A stretch of DNA of 64,000 nt from Branchiostoma belcheri (taxonomy: Eukaryota > Chordata > Leptocardii > Amphioxiformes > Branchiostomatidae). Positions 59,301-62,190 of this stretch are shown here, piece after piece (within the stretch, counting starts at the first letter, position 1; every line of letters starts with the position of its first letter). Location: positions 951,467 to 1,015,466 of the forward strand of contig NW_017803998.1 in the NCBI RefSeq assembly GCF_001625305.1, read 5' to 3'. The notes under the pieces are model-generated. The model was not told the origin of the DNA. It saw only the letters and a program-made list of their open reading frames with translations, and ran no database searches. Both the position numbers and the translations under genes were made by a program.

Positions 59301-60094
59301 TTTGAAAACACCTGAGATTCAGCACTAAGGAGAAAACCCAGGCCAAAATTTATTTTCTCTCCGTTGATGAAGGTTAGACATCCAGGTAAACAATACTCAT
59401 AGGAAATTCAAACTCTACTACTGGATGATTTGTGACACTGAAGAAGAGTGGTGGATATCACTCGAAACGTCCGGATATAATCTCCATAATTTATTCAGTA
59501 GTAGAGTTTGAATTTCCTATGAGAATTCATTTACTCTGTACAAGTTTTGAAATGCATGGTTAAACCTGTACTACTGACCACCTCTACACAAGGACCACCT
59601 GGCCATTCTGTGGTCCCCTTTTTGTAGTCCCTTAGATTTTTTTCACATTGACCCAAGCATTTAGAATCCAGTATACAGTGACCACCTGTTTGCAGTAAGT
59701 CAGTGACCATTTTTCTATCACTGAGTTTTGACACTATACTTGGTATGGTACAGATAGAAATTGTGATTTCTATAAAACCTGACACCAATAAATCTATAAT
59801 CCAAAATGACATTACTAAATTTGGTGGTACATGTTTTGCTATCTTTCAATAAGTCACTTATCAAAGAATATTCTATTAACTGTTGATCTAAATGTGACTG
59901 ATGAACCTCTTCAATGATAAAAGTACTTTGTAGACTAAGTCAAAAGATTTCTATTCAAAGTGCTAACCATCCCCATACCAAATAGTTTCTTTCTTACCTT
60001 CAGCCTCAGTCTGCTCTTCCAAAGCATCCTCATAAATTGTCTGATGTTTTTGCTGGTCATCGACCACATCAACATACAGTTGCAAGGACAACAT
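9073..60094 (-). CDS. Anoctamin (TMEM16), ANO1/ANO2-like calcium-activated chloride channel, whole coding gene
   Basis: Exon positions from 60094 down to 9073 assemble into about 958 residues (926 with the other last exon), close to vertebrate ANO1/ANO2 length. All phases agree, apart from a gap of unknown length in exon 11. Family blocks in order: [103 protein letters not shown], then the last helices. The ANO1 Ca2+ ligands are all kept: Asn and Glu in QNNVMEIG (TM6), both Glu in PEYLEMI (TM7), Glu and Asp in LEIRLDA (TM8). The phrases HGF-x-x-x-x-LS-x-FNVSDF and KMPTKK favour ANO1/ANO2 over scramblase-type members; a single pre-duplication orthologue is inferred. The expected role is a plasma-membrane homodimeric Cl- channel opened by cytosolic Ca2+. 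Two exon positions are duplicated (6 and 26), and the longest introns are in the 5' third. Another short exon could be hidden in the 5.2-kb intron before exon 16. Confidence 0.9.
9850..9990 (-). mobile_element. LINE 3' tail with tetranucleotide repeat end
   Basis: On the minus strand it reads ...CCCACATGGGCT...AATAAAGTCTCATTCATTC with six to seven ATTC units. A polyadenylation-like AATAAA followed by a short tandem repeat is how CR1/L2-type LINEs end. It lies just downstream of exon 26a and could supply that isoform's AATAAA (9888-9893 on the + strand as TTTATT). Confidence 0.5.
10062..10232 (-). CDS. Anoctamin exon 26a: proximal alternative last exon
   Basis: The acceptor TGTCGTTTCAG is followed by [16 protein letters not shown], then [15 protein letters not shown] and an acidic tail ending E-K-E-P-L with TAG at 10064-10062. 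It has 56 residues, matching exon 26b in start phase and at roughly 18 of the first 40 residues. This tail lacks the PDZ-type end of exon 26b. Use of this exon terminates the protein, so the two are true alternatives. Confidence 0.85.
   Translation of the reverse strand, partial: NFIIFLRDFIGYIIPDVPKELDDQIKKENKIMMDALIHEENVRQGDAEAEPEKEPL
10573..10688. mobile_element. Nearly perfect palindromic foldback with 9-bp flanking duplication
   Basis: The arms run from TAGCCTGGGTACCATCCGG to its mirror CCGGATGGTACCCAGGCTA, about 45 bp each with a tiny AT loop (10582-10679). TGTCAAACC stands directly at both sides (10573-10581, 10680-10688). A 9-bp target duplication is typical of Mutator-like elements. 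The site lies inside an older dispersed repeat. Confidence 0.75.
10680..10860 (+). repeat. Dispersed repeat, copy 1 (CAAACCTGTACTAGTGACCA family)
   Basis: Starts CAAACCTGTACTAGTGACCA, then GGACCACCTG(A/G)CCATT twice. The same words recur at 21000, 25845, 38062, 53665/54160 and 59558. No coding capacity; family not recognised. Confidence 0.6.
10951..11056 (-). CDS. Anoctamin exon 25
   Basis: It encodes [13 protein letters not shown]...[16 protein letters not shown], the conserved extracellular end of the TM9-TM10 loop and the beginning of the last helix. Both splice sites are canonical. The donor in the codon after Q can join either exon 26a or 26b. Confidence 0.88.
11228..11311. repeat. CA microsatellite
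   Basis: About 40 CA units, imperfect at the left end, in the intron between exons 24 and 25. Confidence 0.95.
11664..11848 (-). CDS. Anoctamin exon 24
   Basis: It encodes [20 protein letters not shown], then the extracellular TM9-TM10 loop with [19 protein letters not shown] and EVVQFC. N-V-S is an N-glycosylation sequon at the position where vertebrate ANO1/2 also carries one. The HGF and FNVSDF blocks support the ANO1/2 assignment. Confidence 0.9.
11934..12273. mobile_element. MITE with perfect 40-bp terminal inverted repeats
   Basis: Positions 11934-11973 and 12234-12273 are exact reverse complements; each end begins CAATGGACCTATACCATT. The element is 340 bp without coding capacity. Perfect ends suggest recent insertion or strong conservation. 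No clear target duplication seen. Family not assigned. Confidence 0.8.
12300..12440 (+). repeat. Dispersed 140-bp repeat, copy A
   Basis: About 140 bp is clearly similar to 14540-14695: both contain GTTGATCTGT-CAAGTTACTGT and TTGTTGTAATC, then ATCAGCACCAAGGACAAAACC. The last part matches an RE1-like motif. No coding frame. Confidence 0.65.
12593..12645 (-). CDS. Anoctamin exon 23
   Basis: It encodes [17 protein letters not shown], completing the KDIGIWYNIL block of TM8-TM9. Canonical acceptor and donor. The neighbouring 350-bp introns contain only AT-rich sequence. Confidence 0.88.
13236..13388 (-). CDS. Anoctamin exon 22 (TM7-TM8, Ca2+-binding)
   Basis: It encodes [19 protein letters not shown], then [15 protein letters not shown] and the VQELRRP block. 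Glu and Asp of LEIRLDA correspond to Glu734 and Asp738 of mouse ANO1, two of the Ca2+ ligands. One of the strongest family matches in the gene. Confidence 0.92.
13813..13970 (-). CDS. Anoctamin exon 21
   Basis: It encodes a cytosolic loop rich in Lys, Arg, Glu and Cys ([18 protein letters not shown]), then [17 protein letters not shown]. The two Glu of EYLE correspond to Glu702 and Glu705 of ANO1. Ends with one base of the codon finished by exon 22. Confidence 0.9.
14289..14389 (-). CDS. Anoctamin exon 20 (TM6, Ca2+-binding)
   Basis: It encodes [18 protein letters not shown], then [16 protein letters not shown]. Asn and Glu of NNVME match Asn650 and Glu654 of ANO1, which bind Ca2+ in the pore-lining helix. 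Canonical borders. Confidence 0.92.
14540..14695 (+). repeat. Dispersed 140-bp repeat, copy B
   Basis: A homologous copy of 12300-12440, in the same orientation. It again ends in ATCAGCACCAAGGACAAAACC and CATCTATTACTA. The two copies lie about 2.2 kb apart in introns of the anoctamin gene. Confidence 0.65.
14710..14767 (-). CDS. Anoctamin exon 19
   Basis: It encodes [19 protein letters not shown]. With the last codon of exon 18 it gives the signature K-G-R-F-x-G-R-P-G of TMEM16 proteins. Canonical borders; 58 nt. Confidence 0.9.
15053..15201 (-). CDS. Anoctamin exon 18 (TM4-TM5 region)
   Basis: It encodes [20 protein letters not shown], then [20 protein letters not shown]. The [20 protein letters not shown] block is nearly invariant in anoctamins and lines the pore and lipid groove. 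Canonical borders. Confidence 0.92.
15355..15560 (-). mobile_element. tRNA-derived SINE (Asp-tRNA-like head)
   Basis: On the minus strand the head reads GTGTAGTGGTAGAGCATCC, then ACTGTCAAGC and GGTTCAATCCCCAGG. These are A box, a GTC anticodon stem-loop and B box of an Asp tRNA. Mismatches in the stems and a following non-tRNA body mark a SINE, not a functional tRNA. Confidence 0.65.
16137..16283 (-). CDS. Anoctamin exon 17 (TM3-TM4)
   Basis: It encodes [20 protein letters not shown], then [17 protein letters not shown]. It aligns with VIIYRISMAAALA and VTATAVIINLVVIILLDE of ANO1. 49 codons, phase 0 at both ends. Confidence 0.92.
16370..16445 (-). mobile_element. LINE 3' tail fragment
   Basis: On the minus strand: TAGCCCATCTGGGAGCAAG, then ACAATAAAGATTCATATCATATC. 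The same tail stands at 41265-41335 on the + strand. It ends in a short tandem repeat as CR1/L2-type LINEs do. Confidence 0.6.
17007..17081 (-). CDS. Anoctamin exon 16 (TM3 start)
   Basis: It encodes [20 protein letters not shown] then TILTM. It follows the TM2-TM3 cytosolic loop directly. The basic PKRQ replaces the LTWKDRFP-type sequence of vertebrate ANO1/2, so this part is divergent. 25 codons, phase 0 at both ends. Confidence 0.82.
19540..19960. repeat. Degenerate tandem repeat
   Basis: Phrases such as ATGTAAAATAAAATTGCAAAGTTG and TGTAAAATGAAACTGCAAG recur several times with spacing of roughly 60-70 bases. Strongly diverged; no coding signal. Confidence 0.45.
21000..21180. repeat. Dispersed repeat, copy 2 (CAAACCTGT family)
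   Basis: TCAAACCTGTCTATAGTGACCA at the left and GGCCAGGTGGTCCTTATGCA...AGGTTTGACTGT at the right. The second part is the same repeat in reverse, so the element has inverted halves. Confidence 0.55.
21799..22024. mobile_element. MITE-like palindromic element
   Basis: The ends TGCTTACCAAC and GTTGGTAAGCA are mirror images. Inside, CACATGACCTGACTGGAAGTG faces CACACTTTTCTTCAGGTCATGTG. The whole 226 bp can fold back on itself. No coding capacity. Confidence 0.7.
22342..22407 (-). CDS. Anoctamin exon 15 (TM2-TM3 loop)
   Basis: It encodes [20 protein letters not shown] then KT. It matches the RAEYEARV stretch of ANO1, where alternative segments c and d are inserted. 66 nt, phase 0 at both ends, so it could be skipped without changing frame. 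Confidence 0.85.
22907..22989 (-). CDS. Anoctamin exon 14
   Basis: It encodes [20 protein letters not shown] then SGFEEEE, identical in layout to ATFMEHWKRKQM...WDLTGFEEEE of ANO1. The acidic run starts the cytosolic TM2-TM3 loop. Canonical borders. Confidence 0.92.
23282..23342 (-). CDS. Anoctamin exon 13 (TM2)
   Basis: It encodes [20 protein letters not shown], matching [18 protein letters not shown] in the family. 61 nt, ending one base into the next codon. Canonical borders. Confidence 0.92.
23629..23725 (-). CDS. Anoctamin exon 12 (Cys-rich extracellular loop)
   Basis: It encodes [20 protein letters not shown], then [12 protein letters not shown]. The four-cysteine MCPLCD loop between TM1 and TM2 is a hallmark of ANO1-7. 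N-I-T is a glycosylation sequon. Canonical borders. Confidence 0.92.
24045..24181 (-). CDS. Anoctamin exon 11 (TM1), interrupted by an assembly gap
   Basis: It encodes [20 protein letters not shown], then LIPSSLVG, a 20-N gap, and [10 protein letters not shown]. The flanks read in frame only if the gap length is a multiple of 3. Twenty is therefore a placeholder; 21 bases (seven residues) would match the vertebrate length. The missing part is the middle of TM1. Confidence 0.88.
24078..24097. other. Assembly gap (20 N)
   Basis: A run of 20 N inside anoctamin exon 11. Confidence 1.
24590..24800 (+). repeat. Two diverged tandem copies of a repeat carrying an RE1-like motif
   Basis: Two stretches about 135 bases apart share ATAAGCAGAAATA...GAGTAA and TATTCAGCACCAAGGACAT, then GTTGCAAT/ATTGCAAT. 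They lie in the intron between exons 10 and 11. Confidence 0.5.
24964..25028 (-). CDS. Anoctamin exon 10
   Basis: It encodes [20 protein letters not shown] then I, matching [22 protein letters not shown] of ANO1. The pre-TM1 cytosolic segment. Acceptor TGTCTAG, donor GTAAGG. Confidence 0.9.
25241..25285 (-). CDS. Anoctamin exon 9
   Basis: It encodes [15 protein letters not shown], the variable acidic stretch between AYPLHE and the EEW block. 45 nt, phase 0 at both ends, so it could be an optional cassette. Confidence 0.82.
25562..25617 (-). CDS. Anoctamin exon 8
   Basis: It encodes [18 protein letters not shown], matching INSLLANGVYAAAYPLHD. Highly conserved in the family. 56 nt. Confidence 0.92.
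25845..25985. repeat. Dispersed repeat, copy 3 (CAAACCTGT family)
   Basis: CAAACTGTACCAGTGCCCACCTC and AAGGACCACCTGTCC, then AGTCAAACCTGT and GTCACAGTAGACAGGATTTACTG. It lies immediately left of exon 7. Confidence 0.55.
26005..26056 (-). CDS. Anoctamin exon 7
   Basis: It encodes [17 protein letters not shown], matching VYEILKRTTCTKAKYSMG. It accepts either copy of exon 6 in phase 0. 52 nt. Confidence 0.9.
26188..26450 (+). mobile_element. tRNA-derived SINE, family member 1
   Basis: A degenerate head with GGTTCAATC is followed by a body with CACTGCATGCCCTAGAAGCAG, CCCAGGTGTAAAATGGGCACC and GGATGGGCTCCACCTTCCA. The same body occurs at 47620, 58545 and 61925. Confidence 0.65.
27753..27807 (-). 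CDS. Anoctamin exon 6b: downstream copy of a mutually exclusive exon pair
   Basis: It encodes [18 protein letters not shown], matching FDLSDKDSFFDSKTRSTI of ANO1 just before TM1. It has an acceptor TTTTTCCAG and donor GTAAGC. At 55 nt, including it together with exon 6a would shift the frame. It shares 13 of 18 residues and about 42 of 55 bases with 6a. Confidence 0.88.
28574..28628 (-). CDS. Anoctamin exon 6a: upstream copy of a mutually exclusive exon pair
   Basis: It encodes [18 protein letters not shown] with an acceptor TTCTCCAG and donor GTAGGC. It is the same length and phase as exon 6b, 770 bases upstream of it in gene order. The flanking introns are not alike, so the duplication is old. 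Confidence 0.88.
29541..29556. repeat. Solo end of the GGCCACACCAATTTAAT element family
   Basis: AAATTGGTGTGGCCTAA stands alone without a facing partner nearby. Probably a relic of a deleted element. Confidence 0.4.
29716..29873 (-). CDS. Anoctamin exon 5
   Basis: It encodes [20 protein letters not shown], then [11 protein letters not shown] and [13 protein letters not shown]. It follows the MPTKK motif as in ANO2 (MYEIKAGG). It ends AT, completed to Met by the first base of either exon 6 copy. Confidence 0.9.
30495..30593 (-). CDS. Anoctamin exon 4
   Basis: It encodes [20 protein letters not shown], then [13 protein letters not shown]. The HAPW and KMPTKK blocks are diagnostic of the anoctamin N-terminal dimerisation domain. 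33 codons, phase 0 at both ends. Confidence 0.92.
30594..34116. other. Intron 3 (3.5 kb)
   Basis: No exon recognised. 31560-31690 contains loosely repeated GTCACAATAC words. 32340-32810 contains a four-fold recurrence of GATATGAGAGCAAGC-like words. The rest looks unique and AT-rich. Confidence 0.5.
34117..34353 (-). CDS. Anoctamin exon 3
   Basis: It encodes [20 protein letters not shown], then [12 protein letters not shown], an acidic linker, and [20 protein letters not shown]. This is the N-terminal anoctamin dimerisation domain start (FRDGRRKVDYIL, EGNLLEAGLELERD in ANO1). 79 codons, phase 0 at both ends. Its GC content is clearly above the surroundings. Confidence 0.92.
34466..34750 (+). 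mobile_element. tRNA-derived SINE with Thr-tRNA-like head
   Basis: The head AGCTCAATTGGTAGAGTGC...TTTGTAACTGCC...GAGTTCAAACCCGG shows A box, a TGT anticodon-like loop and B box. The acceptor stem does not pair, and a SINE body with CTAGCCCCCTGCTGTAGTGC follows. It lies beside exon 3 and ends in CTT repeats. Confidence 0.7.
35330..35512. mobile_element. Inverted-repeat element, family of 51733-52188
   Basis: AAGCATGTCGGCAGAACATACTGC faces GACGTTCTGCCGATGTG. The middle shares GGTCAACGTTGCATCAGAA and ATATTTGGAAACTAC with the element at 51733-52188. No coding capacity. Confidence 0.6.
36109..36160. repeat. Partial end of the GGCCACACCAATTTAAT family
   Basis: AGGCCACACCAATCTATTTCC without a matching right end. 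A full copy follows 75 bases downstream. Confidence 0.4.
36232..36523. mobile_element. GGCCACACCAATTTAAT element, copy A
   Basis: Left end GGCCACACCAATTTAATTTC, right end GAAATTAAATTGGTGTGGCC, mirrored for about 30 bp. The body contains CATAATAGGATGCCTAGGCC, shared with copies at 42097, 47970 and 55005. Confidence 0.75.
36575..37495. mobile_element. 0.9-kb non-coding element bounded by TACCTTCGCCAA / TTTGGCGAAGGTA
   Basis: The boundary words are reverse complements. The body begins with GAAGGTTATGTTTTCAGGGG and a GT microsatellite (about 36613-36645), and repeats CCCCCTAGCGGCTT twice. It has long TTTGCATAATT-rich stretches. Similar repeats are widespread in marine deuterostomes (recollection). 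No open frame. Confidence 0.55.
38062..38165. repeat. Dispersed repeat, copy 4 (CAAACCTGT family)
   Basis: ATGCTAGTGACCACCTC, GGACCACCTGGCCATTATGG and ATAGACGGTCACTTATAATA. Same words and order as copies 1 and 7. Confidence 0.55.
38192..38375. mobile_element. Foldback element with four 20-bp tandem units and a 10-bp flanking duplication
   Basis: ATGGCTGCTA flanks both sides (38192-38201, 38366-38375). The ends are mirrored around CCCAATTCTGCAGA / TCTGCAGAATTGGG. Between them the unit GCCAGAATTCTGGGAACTAA is repeated about four times. No coding capacity. Confidence 0.75.
39172..39191. other. Assembly gap (20 N) in a poly-C tract
   Basis: Twenty N flanked by C on both sides (nine left, twelve right), so a long homopolymer probably stopped the assembly. 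Confidence 1.
39425..39695. mobile_element. MITE-like element (AAGCCTTGGTCACAACC ends)
   Basis: Left AAAGCCTTGGTCACAACCTGC, right GCGGGTTGTGACCGAGGCTTA, mirrored with two mismatches. The interior of about 230 bp is CpG-rich relative to its surroundings and non-coding. Confidence 0.65.
40200..40370 (-). mobile_element. SINE-like repeat (B-box on the minus strand)
   Basis: On the minus strand GGTTCAAATCCCAGC looks like a tRNA B box. The A-box half is decayed. Weak evidence. Confidence 0.4.
41265..41335 (+). mobile_element. LINE 3' tail fragment
   Basis: TTTAGCCCGTCTGGGCAAGG, then GCAATAAAGATCATAAAGATC. The same family as 16370-16445 in the other orientation. Confidence 0.6.
42097..42478. mobile_element. 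GGCCACACCAATTTAAT element, copy B
   Basis: Left AAGGCCACACCAATTTAATT, right AATTAAATTGGTGTGGCCTA. The body runs opposite in orientation to copies A and E: TAGGCATCCTATTATAGG near the left. About 380 bp, non-coding. Confidence 0.75.
43168..43362 (-). CDS. Candidate alternative first exon of the anoctamin gene
   Basis: An ATG at 43362-43360 opens 65 codons ([10 protein letters not shown]...) ending exactly at CTGACCGTG|GTGAGTG, a strong donor, in phase 0. Exon 3 starts in phase 0, so direct splicing would give an in-frame protein lacking exons 1 and 2. The sequence matches no known N-terminus. A chance open frame before a donor-like site is possible. Confidence 0.3.
45056..45171 (-). CDS. Anoctamin exon 2
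   Basis: It encodes [20 protein letters not shown], then [20 protein letters not shown] Pro/Gly/Lys-rich cytosolic N-terminal segment, likely disordered. The acceptor CTGCCAG and donor GTCAGT fit exons 1 and 3 in phase. CpG-rich against an AT-rich intron. Confidence 0.8.
46775..46870 (+). repeat. Dispersed repeat, also near 15865-15960
   Basis: GGAAGCTAGGTCAAAGGTCC and AGAAAAG, then a decayed TTCCTG...TGTC segment. The phrase GGAAGTTAGGTCAAAGGTCC occurs at 15885 in the same orientation. Confidence 0.45.
47050..47200 (+). mobile_element. tRNA-derived SINE
   Basis: CAGCCGAGTGGTTAGAGCG (A box) and GTGGGTTCGAACCCCGGC (B box) about 50 bases apart, but no closing acceptor stem. An unrelated body follows. 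Hence a SINE rather than a tRNA gene. Confidence 0.65.
47620..47885 (+). mobile_element. tRNA-derived SINE, family member 2
   Basis: A degenerate A/B-box head (GCCAGAGTGGTGTAAGGC, GTCATGGGTTTGGTTC), then CCTTGGGAAAGGCACTTTACA, AAATGAGTACCTGACGTTGG and CCGTGCCCTTGACACAGTGG. The same body as at 26188, 58545 and 61925. Confidence 0.65.
47970..48328. mobile_element. GGCCACACCAATTTAAT element, copy C
   Basis: Left AAGGACACACCAATTTAATT, right AATTAAATTGGTGTGGCCTA. Body close to copy B (GGTCTAGGCATCCTATTATA, ATGAAGTCAACACAAAAGGC). Confidence 0.75.
48775..48960 (+). mobile_element. Penelope-like terminal fragment (tentative)
   Basis: CACTGACGAATGGTAGTGGATA...CCTGAAACGTCTGACC, then ATATCCAGTTGCTTGTCAATGA, shared with 52064-52170 and 59438. 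Related motifs occur in long terminal regions of Penelope-like elements (recollection, not verified). Confidence 0.4.
51733..52188. mobile_element. Inverted-repeat element with about 42-bp ends and nested hairpins
   Basis: CACAAGGAAGTTGTTACTCA at the left mirrors TGAGTAACAATTTCCTTGTG at the right. Inside, GCACGTCGGCAAAACGTACTG mirrors CAGTACGTTCTGCCGACATGC. Two further GTAGTGGATG...GAAAC segments lie in the right half. Related to 35330-35512. Confidence 0.7.
52292..52728 (+). repeat. Three tandem copies of a 143-149 bp unit
   Basis: Units begin near 52292, 52441 and 52584 and share TTTATCTTGTCATTTTGC, CATCAAGTTCTC...AGAGAAGCC and GGCACCTATACTTATGTG almost base for base. Unit 1 has six extra bases (ACTAGT region) and unit 3 has a short duplication (TCTCGATCTC). 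The high similarity indicates recent amplification. Confidence 0.9.
53665..54225. mobile_element. Nested repeat: GGCCACACC-type element (copy D) inside the CAAACCTGT repeat
   Basis: 53753-54133 is bounded by TAGGCCACATCAATTTGATA and a decayed mirror end TTTAAATTAGTATGGTCT. It separates GTCTATGGAGACCATT...ACAGTAGACAGG (left half) from GGCCAGGTGGTCCTTATTCA (right half) of the other repeat. Copy D is the most diverged full-length member. Confidence 0.6.
55005..55372. mobile_element. GGCCACACCAATTTAAT element, copy E
   Basis: Left AAGGCCACACCAATTTAATT...TTAACGGATTCGCC, right GTTAACCAAGAAATTAAATT and GGTGTGGCCT. Body includes GGCCATAATAGGATGCCTAG. Among the best preserved copies. Confidence 0.8.
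55558..55759. mobile_element. GGCCACACCAATTTAAT element, copy F (deleted interior)
   Basis: Left GGCTACACCAATTTAATTTC, right GAAATTAAATTGGTGTGGCC. Only about 200 bp; it keeps the GCGGGCGGGCGAAAAAAA subterminal part but lacks the centre. It lies 186 bases from copy E. Confidence 0.8.
56196..56329. repeat. ACAA and CA microsatellites
   Basis: ACAA units at 56196-56213, then two blocks of CA (to 56230, and 56278-56320). A second ACAA/ACAG run lies at 56445-56465. Confidence 0.9.
56858..57073. mobile_element. Element with GGCCACATAAATTTA ends, copy G
   Basis: Left TAGGCCACATAAATTTATTT, right AAGATAAATTTGGAGTGGCC. Ends mirrored with mismatches; body unrelated to copies A-F. Confidence 0.55.
57235..58070. 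mobile_element. 836-bp element with two internal CpG-rich hairpins, copy H
   Basis: The ends TAGGCCACACCGACTTAATT and AAATTAGGTCTGTGTGGCCT are mirrored for about 33 bp, including ATGGATGACATCC. Inside are a perfect 28-bp inverted repeat (57556-57583 with 57598-57625) and a 134-base foldback (57813-57946). No protein-like frame. Confidence 0.7.
58545..58735 (+). mobile_element. tRNA-derived SINE, family member 3 (3' truncated)
   Basis: GGTAGAGTGGCTGGGCTAGTG head, then TTGGGAAGAGTACTTTACA, CCAGGTATAAGATAGGTACC and TGAGGTAAAAGGCCATGG. It lacks the CCCTAGAAACAGTGG end of the other copies. Confidence 0.6.
59397..59522. mobile_element. Foldback with 28-bp arms around a hammerhead-like core
   Basis: CTCATAGGAAATTCAAACTC...CTACTG faces CAGTAGTAGAG...TTTGAATTTCCTATGAG. 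Between them is CTGAAGA, GAGTG...CACTC, GAAACGTCC. It is preceded by GATGAAGGTTAGACATCCAG, whose reverse complement also lies beside the 51733 element. Confidence 0.6.
59558..59720. repeat. Dispersed repeat, copy 7 (CAAACCTGT family)
   Basis: TTAAACCTGTACTACTGACC, CAAGGACCACCTGGCCATTC and ATACAGTGACCACCTG. The closest to copy 1. It lies 280 bases right of exon 1's donor side. Confidence 0.6.
59998..60094 (-). CDS. Anoctamin exon 1 (start codon)
   Basis: The ATG at 60094-60092 has A at -3 and opens [20 protein letters not shown], then [12 protein letters not shown], ending with donor GTAAGA in phase 1, which fits exon 2. The bases before ATG (CTTCTTTCTTCAATCAAG) could be a splice acceptor, so a non-coding exon may precede it. 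This N-terminus has no strong family match, so the start rests on phase and context. Confidence 0.7.
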
Positions 60095-60299
60095 CTTGAT
60101 TGAAGAAAGAAGTTTTTTTTTCAAACTACAAACAGCATAACATCCAGTATGTCAGCAACGCTTTCTAGCCACGAAAGTCCCAAACCCCATTTATAGGAGC
60201 TGAGTAGAAGTCTCACAAGATCACGAGGAAATGTCCATTCCTCGTTGCTAAATCCTGTAAAATTCCATACTGAAAGTGGCTTTTCCAATGGACTGTTGA

Positions 60300-60900
60300 A
60301 GAAATCACCCAAGGGAATGATGGTGATCAGCGAAACGGCACCGTCCGGAATCGCACCAGTTGGGTGCAATGCAGCGGATCCCTTGGAATTGGCCTCGGCG
60401 ATGCTCGGCCTAACGGCGCTTATCCCAAATCCAACATGATACACACTGCAAATGAGCTCTAACCATCAAGGCAGTTGAGAAAGTTAGGCAGAGCCGGCGC
60501 TGCCCATCAAAAGCGAAAGGTCAGAACGGATGGCAAACAGACACCACCTCCAGCCAAGTTGAAGAACAACAACCGAGAATACGGCCTGGAGTGTCGGTTA
60601 GCAGTCAGTACTCCGGAGGATTGGTAGCGATCAATGGGTACACTCCGCCGCTGGGCTGATCGAATCAATCAAACCTGTGTGACTGGACTACAAATTATTC
60701 CTCCCCTCCTCCCCGTGCTCTGGGAGTTAGTGATTTTCGACCACCCTGCGTTTTCGGTAATTTAAGACCGGTTCGATCAACTGGACTTTTATGTGAATTT
60801 CGAAAAAGGCAAGGGAAATGGACCTATCCGGTAGCAACGCAAATGTCGTTAACCCCGCTAAAGACGTTCTAACCGATCAATGTCTTTGCTAACGGGAACC
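60300..60900 (-). promoter_or_regulatory. CpG-richer stretch, possible promoter/5' UTR of the anoctamin gene
   Basis: Just upstream of exon 1, CG dinucleotides and GC content rise visibly against the AT-rich flanks. An open frame at 60444-60121 shows no family motif. No TATA box or initiator can be assigned. Confidence 0.35.
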
Positions 60901-61924
60901 AGGTGTTTGATATTGGTGATAACTGCAGTAATAGGGGAAAAGGATAATAACTCAGCGAACCATTATTTCACTTGACAGCTCCTACAAATTAGATGGTCTT
61001 TGGCTTTTACTGTCAGAGTGGTAAATATTATGATGCAGTTCTGATGGTAGTGCATAGCTTATTCATAACATGCTCTGTAATATACAGTATGTAGTCCTAC
61101 TCTATTACAAGCAAAGTGAATCCAAATGCTACTTCCATTATAGTAACTTGTCTTTGTACTTTTAATACCCAGCTAAAATTACAGTTATATCAAGATTTAT
61201 CAGAAAATATGTTACAAAACAATTTCACAAGATATTACTTTCAAATTGGCGATAAAATATGACGTATTTATGCACTGAATACAGGTATCAGTGACAATCT
61301 ATCATTATGCTTATCTAATTATATGATTTCTAGGTCATCATTTTGAATAATCATCTGCTTTGAAAACTATCCATAGCATCAACCATATAAAGCCTCATCC
61401 AGTGAGCTGTCTTTGCTCAATCTAAAAGAGGTTCAAACATAGAAAGACATACTAAACACATTATCTTATCAAAGGTCAAAGATAGTTATAGGCCAAAGGT
61501 AATGACACCATTTACTTAATCATTTCCCAGGGGAGCAACAAAACCTTCCCAATAACTGACCTTTGACCCTGACAGGTTACTGGTTACCCATGGAAGATCA
61601 ATACAAGGTCGCGCTCTGTTGGATTTTCAGAGCGTGACAAAAATTCTTGGAGCCTACCATCATGTGGAGCTTAATTAGCTTGACTGGATCTATGGGTTTT
61701 AGGTGCGGAGCATGTGGTTAGGGTCAATAAAGGTCAGAAGGTCGGCTCTCGCTGGTGTAAGTCCAGCCTTTGAAGTAGCCACTTTTGAAGTTAACTGTTG
61801 ATTGATTTTGACAAGTCTGTAACTTAGGTAACACTGTGAATCATTGATTTGAAATGATCTGCTGGCTTTGTCTGTGAAATGATATTACACACTGGATGTT
61901 ATTTTGGAAATGATATCATGGCTC

Positions 61925-62190
61925 ATGTTGCGTCGATTGGCAGAGTGGTTAGGTTAGCAGACTGGAGATCAAGAGGTTAGATGTTCAATTCCTGGCAGGA
62001 CGCTGTGTCCTTGGAAAGGCATTTCGTATCACTTTTCTCATTCCATTCAGGTGTAAAATGGGTTTCTGACTTCTGTTTAGGAGCTAAAAGGTGGTAGAAG
62101 GAGAGGGATGGGCTCCACCTTGCAATACTGTGCCCTAGAAACAGTGGATTAACAATGCACTGCACCTAGAGCCTGCAAAATGACTTTGGT
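61925..62190 (+). mobile_element. tRNA-derived SINE, family member 4
   Basis: Head GATTGGCAGAGTGGTTAGGT and GTTCAATTCCTGGC, then TCAGGTGTAAAATGGGTTTC, GAGAGGGATGGGCTCCACCT and CCCTAGAAACAGTGG. The fullest copy of this family in the window. Confidence 0.7.

Larger units (their letters stand above)
45172..59997. other. Intron 1 (14.8 kb)
   Basis: No exon recognised; this is the repeat-rich part of the gene. It holds SINEs at 47050, 47620 and 58545, seven elements with GGCCACACC-type ends, a three-copy tandem repeat at 52292 and inverted-repeat elements at 48775, 51733 and 59397. 45200-46980 and 49150-51720 show no recognisable feature. Confidence 0.55.

Noticed and set aside
60121..60444. 107-residue open frame on the minus strand upstream of exon 1
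   Set aside because: No family motif and atypical composition; it lies in the CpG-richer 5' region. It could be UTR. Not called as a gene.
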